64,000 nt of DNA from Ischnura elegans. Its lineage: Eukaryota > Arthropoda > Insecta > Odonata > Coenagrionidae. The notes under the pieces were generated by a model. The model was not told the origin of the DNA. It searched no databases and saw nothing but the letters and a program-made list of their open reading frames with translations. Position numbers and translations under genes: made by a program. Location: assembly GCF_921293095.1 (NCBI RefSeq), contig NC_060259.1, forward strand, positions 48,279,812 through 48,343,811, written 5' to 3'. This document shows positions 24,849-35,423 of this stretch, in pieces (position 1 is the first letter of the stretch; every line of letters starts with the position of its first letter).

Positions 24849-26091
24849 TCTGAAAATGATTATTTAAGTAACTAAATGCATCACCACTTATTACTTATTG
24901 CCAGCATTGGTTTCATTTCCCTAAAAAAACACTCGCTTCTGATATTAGGATCCAAAAAATTTCGGTCATGGACCAACTATACCATTTTTGAGTTAATTTC
25001 TAACACATTTACATTTTACAGGTTGCAAAAAAAACTCTTGCACATGCAGCATTTTGCTCTGGGCTGGCCCTGGTAGGAGCCTACTTTATTGAAAAATATA
25101 TGAAGCATCTTAAAAGCGCTGGAATAATGTTAATACGGCATAGGATAAAAATGAAACTACATTTAATTAACTAGCAATATGTATCTAATTCAAAAACTAC
25201 ATGTTCTCATTTCTTTCATTAACATCAGTATCAGCCATAAATTACGTATGTACATACTGATAAGACTAGGCCATTTCAGTAGCCTTCCATTCATGAATTA
25301 TAGAAGTTATAGAGGTTGAGTAAAATAAAATAAATGCAATAGAGCTTGATGGGTCTATTTGATTCAAAAGATAAAGATATCATGGTTTAATGATGATTTC
25401 TTAACAATAGATGATAACCACTCAAACATTTCATGCATAGGATTCATATTTCATTTCACATTAGTAAAACTAATATCAATAACAAAGAACCTCAAGTTCA
25501 TGAAAGAAAATTAAGAATAAAAATAATGGCATGAAAATTCTTCTTTCGCAGGAATATAACATACTCATGATAGATTGAAGGCTCTTAAAACTTTAAAAGA
25601 TATGATGGTACAACACAGATCATATTTCACCACAAAAAAATGGCATTGAAATAACAGAATCTTGGAGCCATTACTTCCTATAGGGAAAAAGATGAACGGG
25701 TTTAATGCTTGAGAGACATCAATTCATCCTAATCCTTGGTCAAGCTGATGTGACTAAGTCCATCCCTTCACTGCTGTCCTTGGCTGTTAAGATCTTCACA
25801 ATTAGGTAATATTTGTGCAAATTCATCAGCTTTTATGCAGCAGGAATGTCTTCCATTCGACTCATTTTCACAAACACATTTGCAGATACCAAAGGCTGAA
25901 ATACTTCGTCTCTTGAAGAGGAACTCCAACTCCATCTACAGGACAGAGATTTTTGTATCAAAGTCACAGCATATGAATAATAAAAATAGCAGAAGAATTT
26001 TTATCTTTATTTTAGTACTAAAGGGAATTTATTGAATAGATACAACCAACAACATGTTCAACAAGAAACTGTAACTAGAAAAAGTGAGTTC
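24849..26091. other. No feature recognised
   Basis: AT-rich; no supported gene or repeat. Confidence 0.4.
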
Positions 26092-26407
26092 TTAACACGT
26101 TGCGTACCGGGCTATTTAAATTCCGAGGAATGCCGATTTGGAAATGTGTGCCTATTAGGGCGTAATTCCTTTGGTTTAAACATGGTTAAAAAGCTAATGT
26201 TTAGAATAAAACTTTACCCAATAAAACGTTATGATGCATCGATTCATTATAAATAACAAACAACAACTGACAACGTACTAACGAATACGTATTATACGCT
26301 TTAAAATTGTTTAGGTTGACGTGCCTAAATGACAAGAATCTTCGTCATCCGTCCGGAACGTTCCAGAAAAAAATGACGAGATTTCTCGCCATCACCCAAC
26401 GTGTTAA
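26092..26407. mobile_element. piggyBac-type MITE
   Basis: It is bounded by TTAACACGTTGCGT and ACCCAACGTGTTAA, an inverted pair with TTAA on each side, 316 bp in all. There is no transposase. Short palindromic pieces (ATGACGAG.TTTCTCGCCAT and CGTCATCCG) lie near the right end. Confidence 0.88.
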
Positions 26408-27878
26408 GGATTTGGTGCTCTTACAATGGAAATGGCGCTATAAGTTGATAATGTGTAATATTGTTAATATTATGGAATGAAAGGAGTAGGATACTCTTTT
26501 TGAGTTAGCAAAGCAATTAATTTATACAAAAAATATTGACCTAAGTGAAAAATATATATATCATTTCAAAATGTATATCTAATTGCATTAGGAGGGAAAT
26601 ACCTCTCAAAAATTAACGAAAGATAAAAAATTATGAAGTTGGGATTGCATTCGATTTTCTTATGCAACCAAGTGAGGGAGAGGGGACAACTACTAAGAGG
26701 AGAGAGCTACTGGCTACATGGCTGGATCTGCTGTAACACATGGTTGACAAGGTACCCAAGCAGGCACATAAATTTGAGGACCTACTTCACCTCCTCCTTT
26801 GGTCTTCAGGTGGGGGAGAGGGCAAGATGAATAAACACAACACTGTCCAGTTCACACATTTTAATAGCCATCATAACGTAAATTAGTGACCTAAGGAATT
26901 TATGAGCCTACACTACTTGTCTGGAGGGAAAGTAGGTAGGTTGAGAAAAATAAAATGGTTACCAGCTAAATATAAATCATTTAAACCGGGAACATAGATT
27001 AAGTTGGCCTCCACTAAAGGCTGGTATACAGAAAAAAATTAAAATTCAAGTAACCTTTGGGAGCACTAAGTGTGCAATTTCAGAATGCATAGGCAAATGG
27101 CATCATTCATAGAAAAAAATAAATGGATATATCCAAATAAAGATTGTTAGTAAATTCATTTTTTGTAATTTACAGAACACTAAAAAACTTAACATGTTAC
27201 TCCAAACAGTGATCCATATAACTGGAAAACGATTGAAAGGTACAGAAAATGTATTCTTCCTCTAGGAAGAACCTACCATTACCTTTGGTCAAAATGGCAA
27301 AATACCAGCTTCCCTTGTTTTCTTTTCCTTTAGCACCATAATTTGCTTTAGTTTGCGTCACTATAACTTACGCTGTTAACACGACATCAGTATATAAATT
27401 CCACTTAGTAAATAAAACTTAAACATTACGTCCAGATTGTGCCTGTATGTATAAATACATGCGAAACACTGTAGTGACACTTTCAACATGCAAAGAGGCA
27501 TGTAATGCTTTATAACCTCCATTTCCAGCTAAATGTGGAGAACTGACGTAAGTATTTTTATCTAAAGTCCGTACACGATACACTAGGAATTCCAAATTAC
27601 GATGGCTAGAAGGGTACGTGCATCGTCGCATGTGCTTCATATTTGTGTCATAGAAAAAGCATGCTTTTTCGCGCATGTAAACTTTGCTAAACACAAGTCC
27701 ACAGTAAATATGGCCCACAGTAGTCGTGGACCCCTTCAAAATGTAGTATATAACAAATATCACAGGCAATTAAAAATAGCCATCCCTAAATTGCATCTCC
27801 AGAATTAATTTAAACTGATGGCAACGATTTTGTTTTACATATGTGCATCATAACGATAAGAAATGACTTAAAATACCT
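26408..27878. other. No feature recognised
   Basis: AT-rich. It is 3' of the TOMM6-like exon and may include its untranslated region, but no defined polyadenylation site can be chosen. The 116-codon minus frame at 27769-27419 has no family motif. Confidence 0.4.
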
Positions 27879-27975
27879 TTACTGAGGAGCAGCAGGAGAC
27901 GTTAAGTCTAGGCCTATGCATTCTCTCGCAACTCTGACACCAACAGCAAAGAGTGCAACGCTTTTCACTAATGAC
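27879..27975 (-). CDS. TOMM6-like mitochondrial import subunit, last coding exon (partial gene)
   Basis: On minus, a good acceptor (tttcttacag) is followed by one base completing a split codon, then SLVKSVALFAVGVRVAREC and GLDLTSPAAPQ and a stop at 27881-27879. The pattern LF..GV..AR....DL..P near the C-terminus matches TOMM6, a tail-anchored accessory subunit of the mitochondrial outer-membrane translocase; human TOMM6 ends LGLFAAGVWLARNLSDIDLM plus seven residues. The hydrophobic run is the membrane segment. The upstream exon, expected to encode a YRFATDRNDFRR-like stretch and ending in phase 2, was not found. A donor at about 28531 (GAG|GTATGC) has the right phase but no start codon. The sequence could also be a stray duplicate exon. 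Confidence 0.55.
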
Positions 27976-28284
27976 CTGTAAGAAATCATAATCATAAACA
28001 GCAGATAATACTTCAGCACCAAAGATGATAATGCACACATGAATTTATCACGCACCACACAAAAGGGTTATGATATACGACATCAACTACGGCGGACACT
28101 CTGCCTCGTTGCTTTCGAGGATCCATCATTTATCTTTAATGAAGTAATGAGGGACCGGTAAAGGAAAATATAACAGTAACTTCTTGATCACCCACGTTGC
28201 GTTCAGTAAGATTTCCCCCACCAAGAAAATATCGATAGCTATTGAGTCGAAAGAGACAATCGATAGTGTACCCAACGACATATC

Positions 28285-28450
28285 GATTTCAGAGCCGTGA
28301 CCAAGGGGAATGCACAGGGGAGGCCGAACTCCATCCCTGAAGGGCAGATTTCTGTTGCCATTTCGGTCGCATTTAAATCTGTTTTCAAAACTTTCCGCGA
28401 CGCGGTAATGAGTGCAATACGATCCACTTTTTTCGAATATTTTGCAGTAA
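28285..28450 (-). repeat. Repeat family R3, copy 3 (fragment)
   Basis: On minus it aligns with 62095-62240: the landmarks GTATTGCACTCATTACCGCG, GCGACCGAAATGGCAACAGA and CTTGGTCACGG are shared. The overlapping minus open frame of 125 codons (28503-28126) is therefore probably repeat sequence, not a gene. Confidence 0.65.
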
Positions 28451-28599
28451 AATTTTTGCAATAGGGAACTTGCATATATTTCAGATATAATCAATAGCCC
28501 CAAAATTATATAAAAATATATGTTTGCATACCTCGGTGAAAGTTTTTTTATTATTTTATGACGTGGTTTGCGATATTTAATGCATCAAAGTTCACGAGA

Positions 28600-28760
28600 A
28601 TTTTCAAATTCAAGTGAGAAGCGAAAACGCCCGATGATTGGCTGGTAGAAAAGTGACGTCATAGTTCAGTACGAGGCACGGCGGCACGGCCATAGTATAG
28701 GTTGCATACTTGAATACATGCGACTGCGTGGTTGTGATTCATTTATTGAAGTGCAGACGT
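28600..28760. promoter_or_regulatory. Possible promoter region
   Basis: This stretch is less AT-rich, with a CCAAT-type motif (gattgg at about 28636), a TGACGTCA element (28654-28661) and GC-rich triplets after it. It lies between the minus-strand TOMM6-like exon and the plus-strand SWIM/YqaJ-type start, as a bidirectional promoter would. However, 23 bp here recur in inverted orientation at 30948-30970, so the motif may belong to a repeat. Confidence 0.35.
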
Positions 28761-28838
28761 ATCGGAGTTGTTCATTGTGACTTCAGGGCTATTATTTGAT
28801 CTATTTCTCCTCCATTGAAAGCGATAGATTGCGTAAAG

Positions 28839-28972
28839 ATGAAGGCATATGGTTATTCTTAGGCTGATCCTAGCAAGCTTCCTGTTACTGATTCCATCAT
28901 GATAACAGGGTATTTTAGTGAAACTGTAGACTTCGTCGGCTCGGAAAGTCGATGCCGGGAAATGGAAAGGTA
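28839..28972 (+). pseudogene. SWIM/YqaJ-type family protein, N-terminal exon, probably broken
   Basis: The frame starts MKAYGY and reads ADPSKLPVTDSIMITGYF, TVDFVGSES and CREMER before a possible donor at about 28971. This is the start of a family widespread in arthropods and other invertebrates, with the pattern ADP.kLP..DS.MIaeff....dF.saE.R..K; its later parts carry a SWIM zinc finger and a YqaJ-like nuclease domain. The frame is interrupted within this short piece and no downstream domain was found nearby. The 91-codon frame at 29087-29362 has no recognisable relation to it. Confidence 0.5.
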
Positions 28973-29362
28973 GCTGATGAGCATCTGTAATGTTTTATAG
29001 TTCATAACAAAGTGAGACTTGCGTATAATATTGGCGAAAGCGTATACTCATGTGAGATGTGTATTCTTTTGGCAGTCCGGTAGAGAGTGAATGGTGAACA
29101 TATTTCCACCTCGAAGCTGTCGATGATACTTTCAACTAAAAAATACCTTGCCTGGAGGGCGACAGGAAGCTCTGAGGAAGCCAGACTATCAATGTTTCAA
29201 TTTAGTAGCGATAATATAGACGAACTTCCAACACAATCTACCATCGCTTGTGACTCAAAAACCCCGAAGCCACTTCCTATTCTGCAGAAAGAATCGGTCA
29301 ATCGCACTTCGATCAATATAATAAACACAACGTCTTCAGGTGTTAAGAAGTTACTTTTGTAA

Positions 29363-29959
29363 TGAAAGCCTTCCTAAAGTAGCATTAAAATGTGAATATT
29401 TTCCAAACAGAGTCTTTAATACATTTTGGGAGCTTTTCTCACGATATATCTGAAACCTAATCTAAAGGCGAGCTCATCGTCATTGCGATCGGTTGTCACT
29501 TAAAAATTCCGTATCGGAAATCCTAGAGGGATGACCTTCGACGATGACCGTGATCACCTCCTCTCCCACTATCACTGGAACCCGTGGTGAAAATATCATC
29601 CCAATCCAATTTCTATTTGGTTTTAACTGGGGAAAGAGCAACATAGAACTGCACATTCTTTGGGCAACTTTAGGTTTGACTTTCCCTCAAACACCCCATT
29701 TCCCCTGTGGTGCACATCAGGATCCTATCTTTATACGATGGCCTGACAACCTTTAAATGGATCCTTGGTTTATCCTGACAAAACCAACTAAATGGAAATT
29801 GCTGATCCACACGTCTTCCTCTATCTCCACAGTTTCCAAATTAAGGGCCGCGGAACATTTCTCTTGTGACTCAACTTTTTCTGAAAAGCAAGCAACGGCG
29901 TAGAATAAAATCAAAGAATGCTGCGATTAATTTTTTTTGACCACCTCTGGATTCCATTC
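29363..29959. other. No feature recognised
   Basis: No supported gene or repeat. Confidence 0.4.
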
Positions 29960-30365
29960 TTTTTCCATCTACAACTTCCTTTATCTTTCGGGATAAACTA
30001 TGGGACAAGATATGTTTAAATATTTTCATTAATTTATAACAAAATATAAGTTCTAAAAATACCCAAATGTCATTTTATTAATCCGCACTAATGAGTGTAA
30101 ATTAATGTGGAAGATGAATGCTGTAGACGTAGTAGTTTTCCCTAGGTTGAGTTGCAAAGTTCATGAAGTTGACAAAACGGCTAATTTTTCGGTGCGCAGA
30201 GTCATTTATTGCACTGGCCGTGTCTACATTTTTGAAATTTTTTGTAATAAAATAAATCAGAATTTAGGATAAAATTTCCTTTAAAATGACGAATAGTTCA
30301 TTATTATAGCATGCAGTGAAGCCAGGATATAAATTTGCAAAGTACAGCGGCACATCATTTTGACG
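29960..30365 (+). repeat. Repeat family R2, copy 2
   Basis: It aligns closely with 59690-60115, including GTGGAAGATGAATGCT, AAAGTTCATGAAGTTGACAA and TTTGCAAAGTACAGCGGCAC, and more loosely with 22590-23065. Confidence 0.8.
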
Positions 30366-31174
30366 CCGAGAGTAGAAGAAAACGCTGTCTTCTTGGCTGG
30401 CACTCAAATGCATGAGGATCAACGTTGCTCTATATTTTCATATTTCCTCCCTTGATTTTAAACATCATGGAATTTTCTATGTCCTTCCGTAACTGAAATT
30501 GAACAAGTGCCTTAATAATCATTAAGGCAGTTTAATTTGAGTCCATCGTAACGATCGTAACCATCGAGAAACACCTATCTCGATTTTTGTTCGGAAGTTG
30601 AGTTTTTATTCTACGGCGGCCGTATTATCGAAAAATCTCAGTTTCAAGTTATTCAGTCAATTAAATATGGAAATATTATTTATATTAAAGTTATCTTCGC
30701 TCACATAGCACACGGGTTTATCATTCCGTTTATTATACTCTTATTTTTCCGCAACGCTCATCCCGACAGAGGCTTCGAGGCTTTTCTTCTAATTTCCTTC
30801 GTGGGAATGCAGACGAAAATTTTTTCTGGGGTGTTATTGCACAGAGTAACAATGCACCACTTGTAATTTTTCCTTATTTCACCCGTGTTCTCCTTTAAAC
30901 GCAACGTGGCTCTTCCAAACCTGCAGTTGCTGGGCTTGGATCTTGGACTCGTACTGAACTATGACGTCACAGCCAAAGATTAGTGGGGGCGGTATTTTTT
31001 AGCCCGCGAAACTCGGGCGACTTTTGGGAGTCATTTTCTAGGGTATAAACTGAATTTTAAGCGGAAAAAAGTATATTGCGGTACTAAGTATTTACTGTAG
31101 TATATCAGCATACTGTTTATAAAAAGTATGCAATTTCCCTATTGCAAGGAGTGGCATAAGCGAGTAATGAATTT
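30366..31174. other. No gene recognised; one short shared segment
   Basis: A GC-richer part at about 30900-31020 contains a TGACGTCA element and a 23-bp segment (30948-30970) that also occurs inverted at 28653-28675. Nothing else is supported. Confidence 0.4.
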
Positions 31175-31345
31175 GATAGATGGCATCATCATGTGTGTAA
31201 ATTTCGGTTAAAACCCTAAACTATACCTAATTTCCCCGTGAAATTCGGATCAACTTGTCCGTCAGAGACACGAGTGGCAGCTTATGAGAACTCATTTAAA
31301 TGCGCGATGGATGACAAAATACATAGAGGTCAACCTGAGGATCCT
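31175..31345 (-). repeat. Repeat family R3, copy 2 (fragment)
   Basis: The reverse complement matches the 5' half of R3: GAGGATCCTCAGGTTGACCTC, GCGCATTTAAATG, CTCGTGTCTCTGACGGA, TTTCACGGGGAAATTAGG and ATGATGATG follow in the same order as at 61755-62010. Confidence 0.7.
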
Positions 31346-31726
31346 CCTTTGTAATATTCGTGGCTGTGACGTCAAATGTTTATTGTAATTGCTTTTCGGA
31401 CAAAGTTGGGATAGAAGGGTCTTTACTCAATATTTATTATTCAGAGCATCTTGATTATTATTCAGATCATCTTATTATTCAGTTCTTGTTTTTGAAGAAA
31501 TTACCATGGTGCGTTGTACACACTGTTTGTATGTTTAGACTGTGCTATTTGGCAAGACAGATTACAATTTCGTCTCGGAACAAGTACTGAGTAGACTTCG
31601 TGTCATGTAAATTCCCTAAGTGCCCCATATTTTCTTTAAAGGCACAGTAATAGTGCATGCAACCCCTCTTTTGATTTACAATTCATCTTGGGCCAATACG
31701 GGCAATCATTCGCCAGTGGCCTTACA

Positions 31727-31760
31727 CAAGGTGCGTATAATAGGCATTATACGCACCTTG
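31727..31760. repeat. Perfect hairpin, 15-bp stem
   Basis: CAAGGTGCGTATAAT, then the loop AGGC, then the exact inverse. It is not followed by a T run, and no known regulatory class is evident. Confidence 0.9.
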
Positions 31761-32361
31761 GGACTTACATATGTCAATATCTTCTGCTCCGGTCGTGAAT
31801 GTTTTCTATTCGGAAAGTTGACGCCAGGCTCGTAGAAAAAATCACGTGAGTTTCGAGCACCCTGTCGCAACTTTCTGTAATGATTAAATTGTTTAAAGAT
31901 ACCGTAAGATATATTGTTTATACTTCTATAAAAGTCATAAATTAATTCCTACCTTAATTAGAAACTGCTGTAACATGAATTTGTTAGGGAAAAAAAGAAG
32001 GCGATCTTCATGAAAAATGCTGTCGTGACGTCATCCCAATCCACGAAGCAGGGAAATATGAAATCCGGAAATTACCAACGCTCTAGCTCTAAAATCATTT
32101 TTACGAAATTTAAGAAAAAAACAAAATGCTTTCTTTTTCTATGAGCCTGATTTTTTTACGACCGGAGCAGACAATATCGGCATACGTAAGGCCACGGCCC
32201 GCATTGCCTCAAGATGTCTTCTTAATGAAAATAGGGGTTGAATGCCATGATACGTATCATATATCACAGTACTGTACCTTTAAAAATATTCAACCAATAG
32301 TCACTCTTAACAATCGTTTATTCAGTCTCAATGATTTAGCCTGTAGCACGGTTAGAATACA

Positions 32362-33632
32362 CCCACATAGCGCCAGGGTCGCAGCTAGGAATTAAGGCTG
32401 GGGGGGTTTCAGGCGCAACTAATACTGGGGTGCATACCCGCCAGGGTTAGCGGGAGGTGCGGAGGCCTTCCGCCGGAAAAAAATTTAAAATAAATGGTTC
32501 AAAATGGTGATTTTTATGGCCTTCTGAGGGATATTTTATGAATTCTCACACTATTCTATAAGTTGAATTAATCCAATTAAGTAAAATGGATTTAACTTAA
32601 AAATTTCTGTGAGCTCTGGGAGGGTTTTATCCCCCAAAACCCCCCCTCGCTGCGCCACTGCATAGCACAAAATATCTTCTAAATATCTAGAAAATATCTT
32701 TAATGTCTTGGATATATAAAATATCTGCTAGATGTCTAGAAAATATCTTCAATGTCTTGGATATTTTAAATATCTACTAGAAGTCTAGAAAAAACTTCCA
32801 ATGTCGTGGATATTATAAAAACCTGCTAGATGTCTAGCAGATGTCTTTTTGAACAGAAACTCTTTTTGTATATGTCAAGTGAGATCAAAATTAATAGGTA
32901 ACTATGAACTGTCTCAGCTTAGTAACCATCAATAAACAAATCCAATTCAATGGAATAAAAGGTATGTCAAAATTCTAGTCTCTGCTTTTTATAGTTAATT
33001 TACAATTAATTTTTTTCTATCGTAATAAATATTACCATAACCTTTTACGTATCACAGTTATGTACTCATTCATACATATAAATTTCATTCATTCATAGCC
33101 CTGATGACGGTTTTTAAATACGTTGGCAAAAACTTGCATTAAAATTTCTTCAAGACCTATACTGCAAGACACTGAAATAACACTGTTCATTGATAGTGGT
33201 GCAGACTCCGTTGAGAAATCTAAAAGAAAATTGTAAGCTGCTTAGGTAACTTTGAATTTGGAATCAGAGGAGGAAGCCCCCATGAGAAAGAAGTGAATGC
33301 AAGAGAGGTTCCAATATGCAGGAAGAATCCCCAGAAGGCACCCTATGCCATCACCACCTTCTCCACCAGTAGGCTTTCAGTTGATAATAAACTCTTGTTA
33401 TACCGAAAAATATTATATTTTAGTGATTTGTCCTGAATTTTCCCAATGGATCCAATTTGAATATAAATGTCTAGAAAATATCTTCTCCAAGATATCTTGT
33501 AGATACAAGAAAAGCAAGACATTCAGATATCTACAAAATATCCAGAAGATATCACAAGATATTTTCTAGACATTAGCTGAAGACATTCTAGATATTTTGT
33601 AGACATATAAAAGATATTTTGCGCTATGTGGG
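32362..33632 (+). mobile_element. Unclassified TIR element, member A (contains a hAT copy)
   Basis: It begins CCCACATAGCGC and ends GCGCTATGTGGG, with subterminal arrays of AGATATTT and TCTAGAAAATATC motifs at both ends. The same termini bound member B (35424-37188). CA flanks both edges here and TT flanks both edges in B, so a 2-bp target duplication is possible. An internal block of about 550 bp (about 32870-33420) aligns inversely with two tandem blocks in B. After removal of the nested hAT it is just under 1 kb. It encodes nothing recognisable and I cannot assign the superfamily. Confidence 0.85.
32374..32660 (+). mobile_element. hAT-type non-autonomous element, family 1, copy 2
   Basis: The ends CAGGGTCGCAGC and GCTGCGCCACTG are flanked by catagcgc (32366-32373) and catagcac (32661-32668), 7 of 8 matching. 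It is inserted in the left terminus of TIR element A and is therefore younger than A. It aligns along its length with copies 1 and 3. Confidence 0.93.
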
Positions 33633-33901
33633 CATGATGGTAGAGCTCAACCGTCTTAGCACAGGCATGGGAAATTCTCATGGCAGTTCCTTTCCATGGT
33701 GAAACTTGAGGATTTTTTATTAAGGGCGTACCCAAAGGTTTCACTCGATACTTAACCCAGAACCCATTGGTGAGCAGCAAATTACTTTATCGACTGGCGT
33801 ACCACCCTCTGCTTTATTCTTATTCTACCGTGTCAACAAGTTAAATTTATAGAGGTGGCATTAAATTATTTTGGGAGTCATATAGATCTAGGCTACCTCC
33901 T

Positions 33902-33973
33902 AAAATATATAGCTTAGATAAGGTGTCAGCTACCCTAGAGGTAGCTGAAACCTTATCTAAGCTATATATTTTT
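33902..33973. repeat. Near-perfect palindrome, about 72 bp
   Basis: AAAATATATAGCTTAGATAAGGT is mirrored by ACCTTATCTAAGCTATATATTTT (shown here in parts: arms of about 32 bases, with inner stem CAGCTACC/GGTAGCTG). It could fold as a hairpin RNA or extrude as a cruciform. It lies between TIR element A and the pogo-type element. Confidence 0.9.
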
Positions 33974-34045
33974 TAATTCTGCTTATTTCAATAATCTTTA
34001 TGCTAAAATTTCTGATCCCTTAGTTTAAAATGATTTAATGAAATA

Positions 34046-34627
34046 CAGTGAAACCTCGATATAACGACACCCCACGGTGCACTAATAAACACTCGTTATA
34101 GCGAATTGTCGCTTTACCGGAGGTGGAGCAAATAATAGCCAATATACCTGTTGCGAACAGATATACAGGAACAGGAGTGGTGCGGCGACAGATAAACATC
34201 TATCCGATAAACGTAAGCATAAATCCAGACGAAAGGCGATGTTTTTTTGCATCACTAAATTTCCTTACTCAAATAACGACTAACTATTCAAACAATTTAT
34301 AAGCGCCGCACTGAATAAAAATCATGCAAAGCATTGTTTCGTCATCATTATATTTATCGAACGACAGTTTACTACATAAATTTGATACTGAGCACTCCAT
34401 TAACTTCATTTCTAACAGATCGCTAGCAATTACAGAGGTTAAGGAGTCTTGATGAAAGTCTTCCGGCGGTGAAACCCTCGCTATGGCGAGAGCCAACACC
34501 GAAAGGGTCTCGTAAAAACGAATTTTTTAACACGCTTATTATAGGATCAATTTACGGTGCATTGGCTATCTCTCGTAATAGCGGGTGTGTCGCTATATCC
34601 CGTACTCGCTTTAACGAGGTTCCACTG
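34046..34627. mobile_element. pogo-type element, CAGTGAAACCTC family, copy 2
   Basis: 582 bp with inverted termini CAGTGAAACCTCGATATAAC and GCTTTAACGAGGTTCCACTG (inverted pair) and TA on each side (34044-34045, 34628-34629). There is no transposase. The interior shows a second inverted block (ACTCGTTATAGCGA and GGTGTGTCGCTATA-like sequence), giving a longer stem than the 24217 copy. Confidence 0.92.
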
Positions 34628-34629
34628 TA

Positions 34630-35423
34630 ATGATTTGGATATATAGAAAGCTCAAGGCTATCTAATCAACTAGGTCGTATAGGTATCTTCAAGTCAAATG
34701 TCCAAGGGGATTAGCACATTTGTCTACATTGCACTGAGACATGTTTTGAATAGTGTGTGGTAGTAGAGTCACCAAATCCCTTAGTTAATTTTCCTACACT
34801 TTGATTTCGAGTATCTCCGATTCAATTCTCTGCTCGCTAGAAGAGTAAATATGCCTGGTGATAGGTGAGCATACAATGGATGTACATTATCTACCCAGTC
34901 TTTCAGTGGCGTTTCCTCTTATCACTTTCCTCAACAAGACAACAACCTCTGTGAGAAGTGAGGATATCTGGGGAAACGTCACCCTGGAAAAATGCTCAAA
35001 AATTTACTTCACGAGCAGTTTAGCTGAAAGGTCGTGGGAGAAATTCAGCTGCTACACATGCAGAACCCACTTCACCAGCATTCTCAGGGAAAATGAGAGT
35101 CAATTGTAAATTTTTATTTGCCAAATCTGAAGGATGGTGAATGCGAATGTGTACAATCTTCCGTCTTCCAAAAAGTACTAAACAAATCAAATAAAAGGAA
35201 AAAGTTAAGTGAGTGTTCTTCAAATATAATATAGCATGGAGAATGCTTTTCACATGTTAAAGTTACTTACTTAAAGTACAGATGTTTATAAGTTATTATT
35301 GCGAAAGCAGTTCAGCAAAATGACAGAATTTTTTCACTGAGATAAAATTTACATCCAAACAATATGTCACTAATTTAATTACATATTTACTACTAATTTG
35401 TGCCTGATAAATACCCCTCAGTT
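34630..35423. other. No feature recognised
   Basis: Only chance open frames (for example 34858-35109). Nothing supported. Confidence 0.4.

Noticed and set aside
27419-27769. 116-codon open frame on minus
   Set aside because: Both strands are open here without conserved motifs; no support.
28126-28503. 125-codon open frame on minus near the TOMM6-like exon
   Set aside because: Most of it aligns with repeat family R3.
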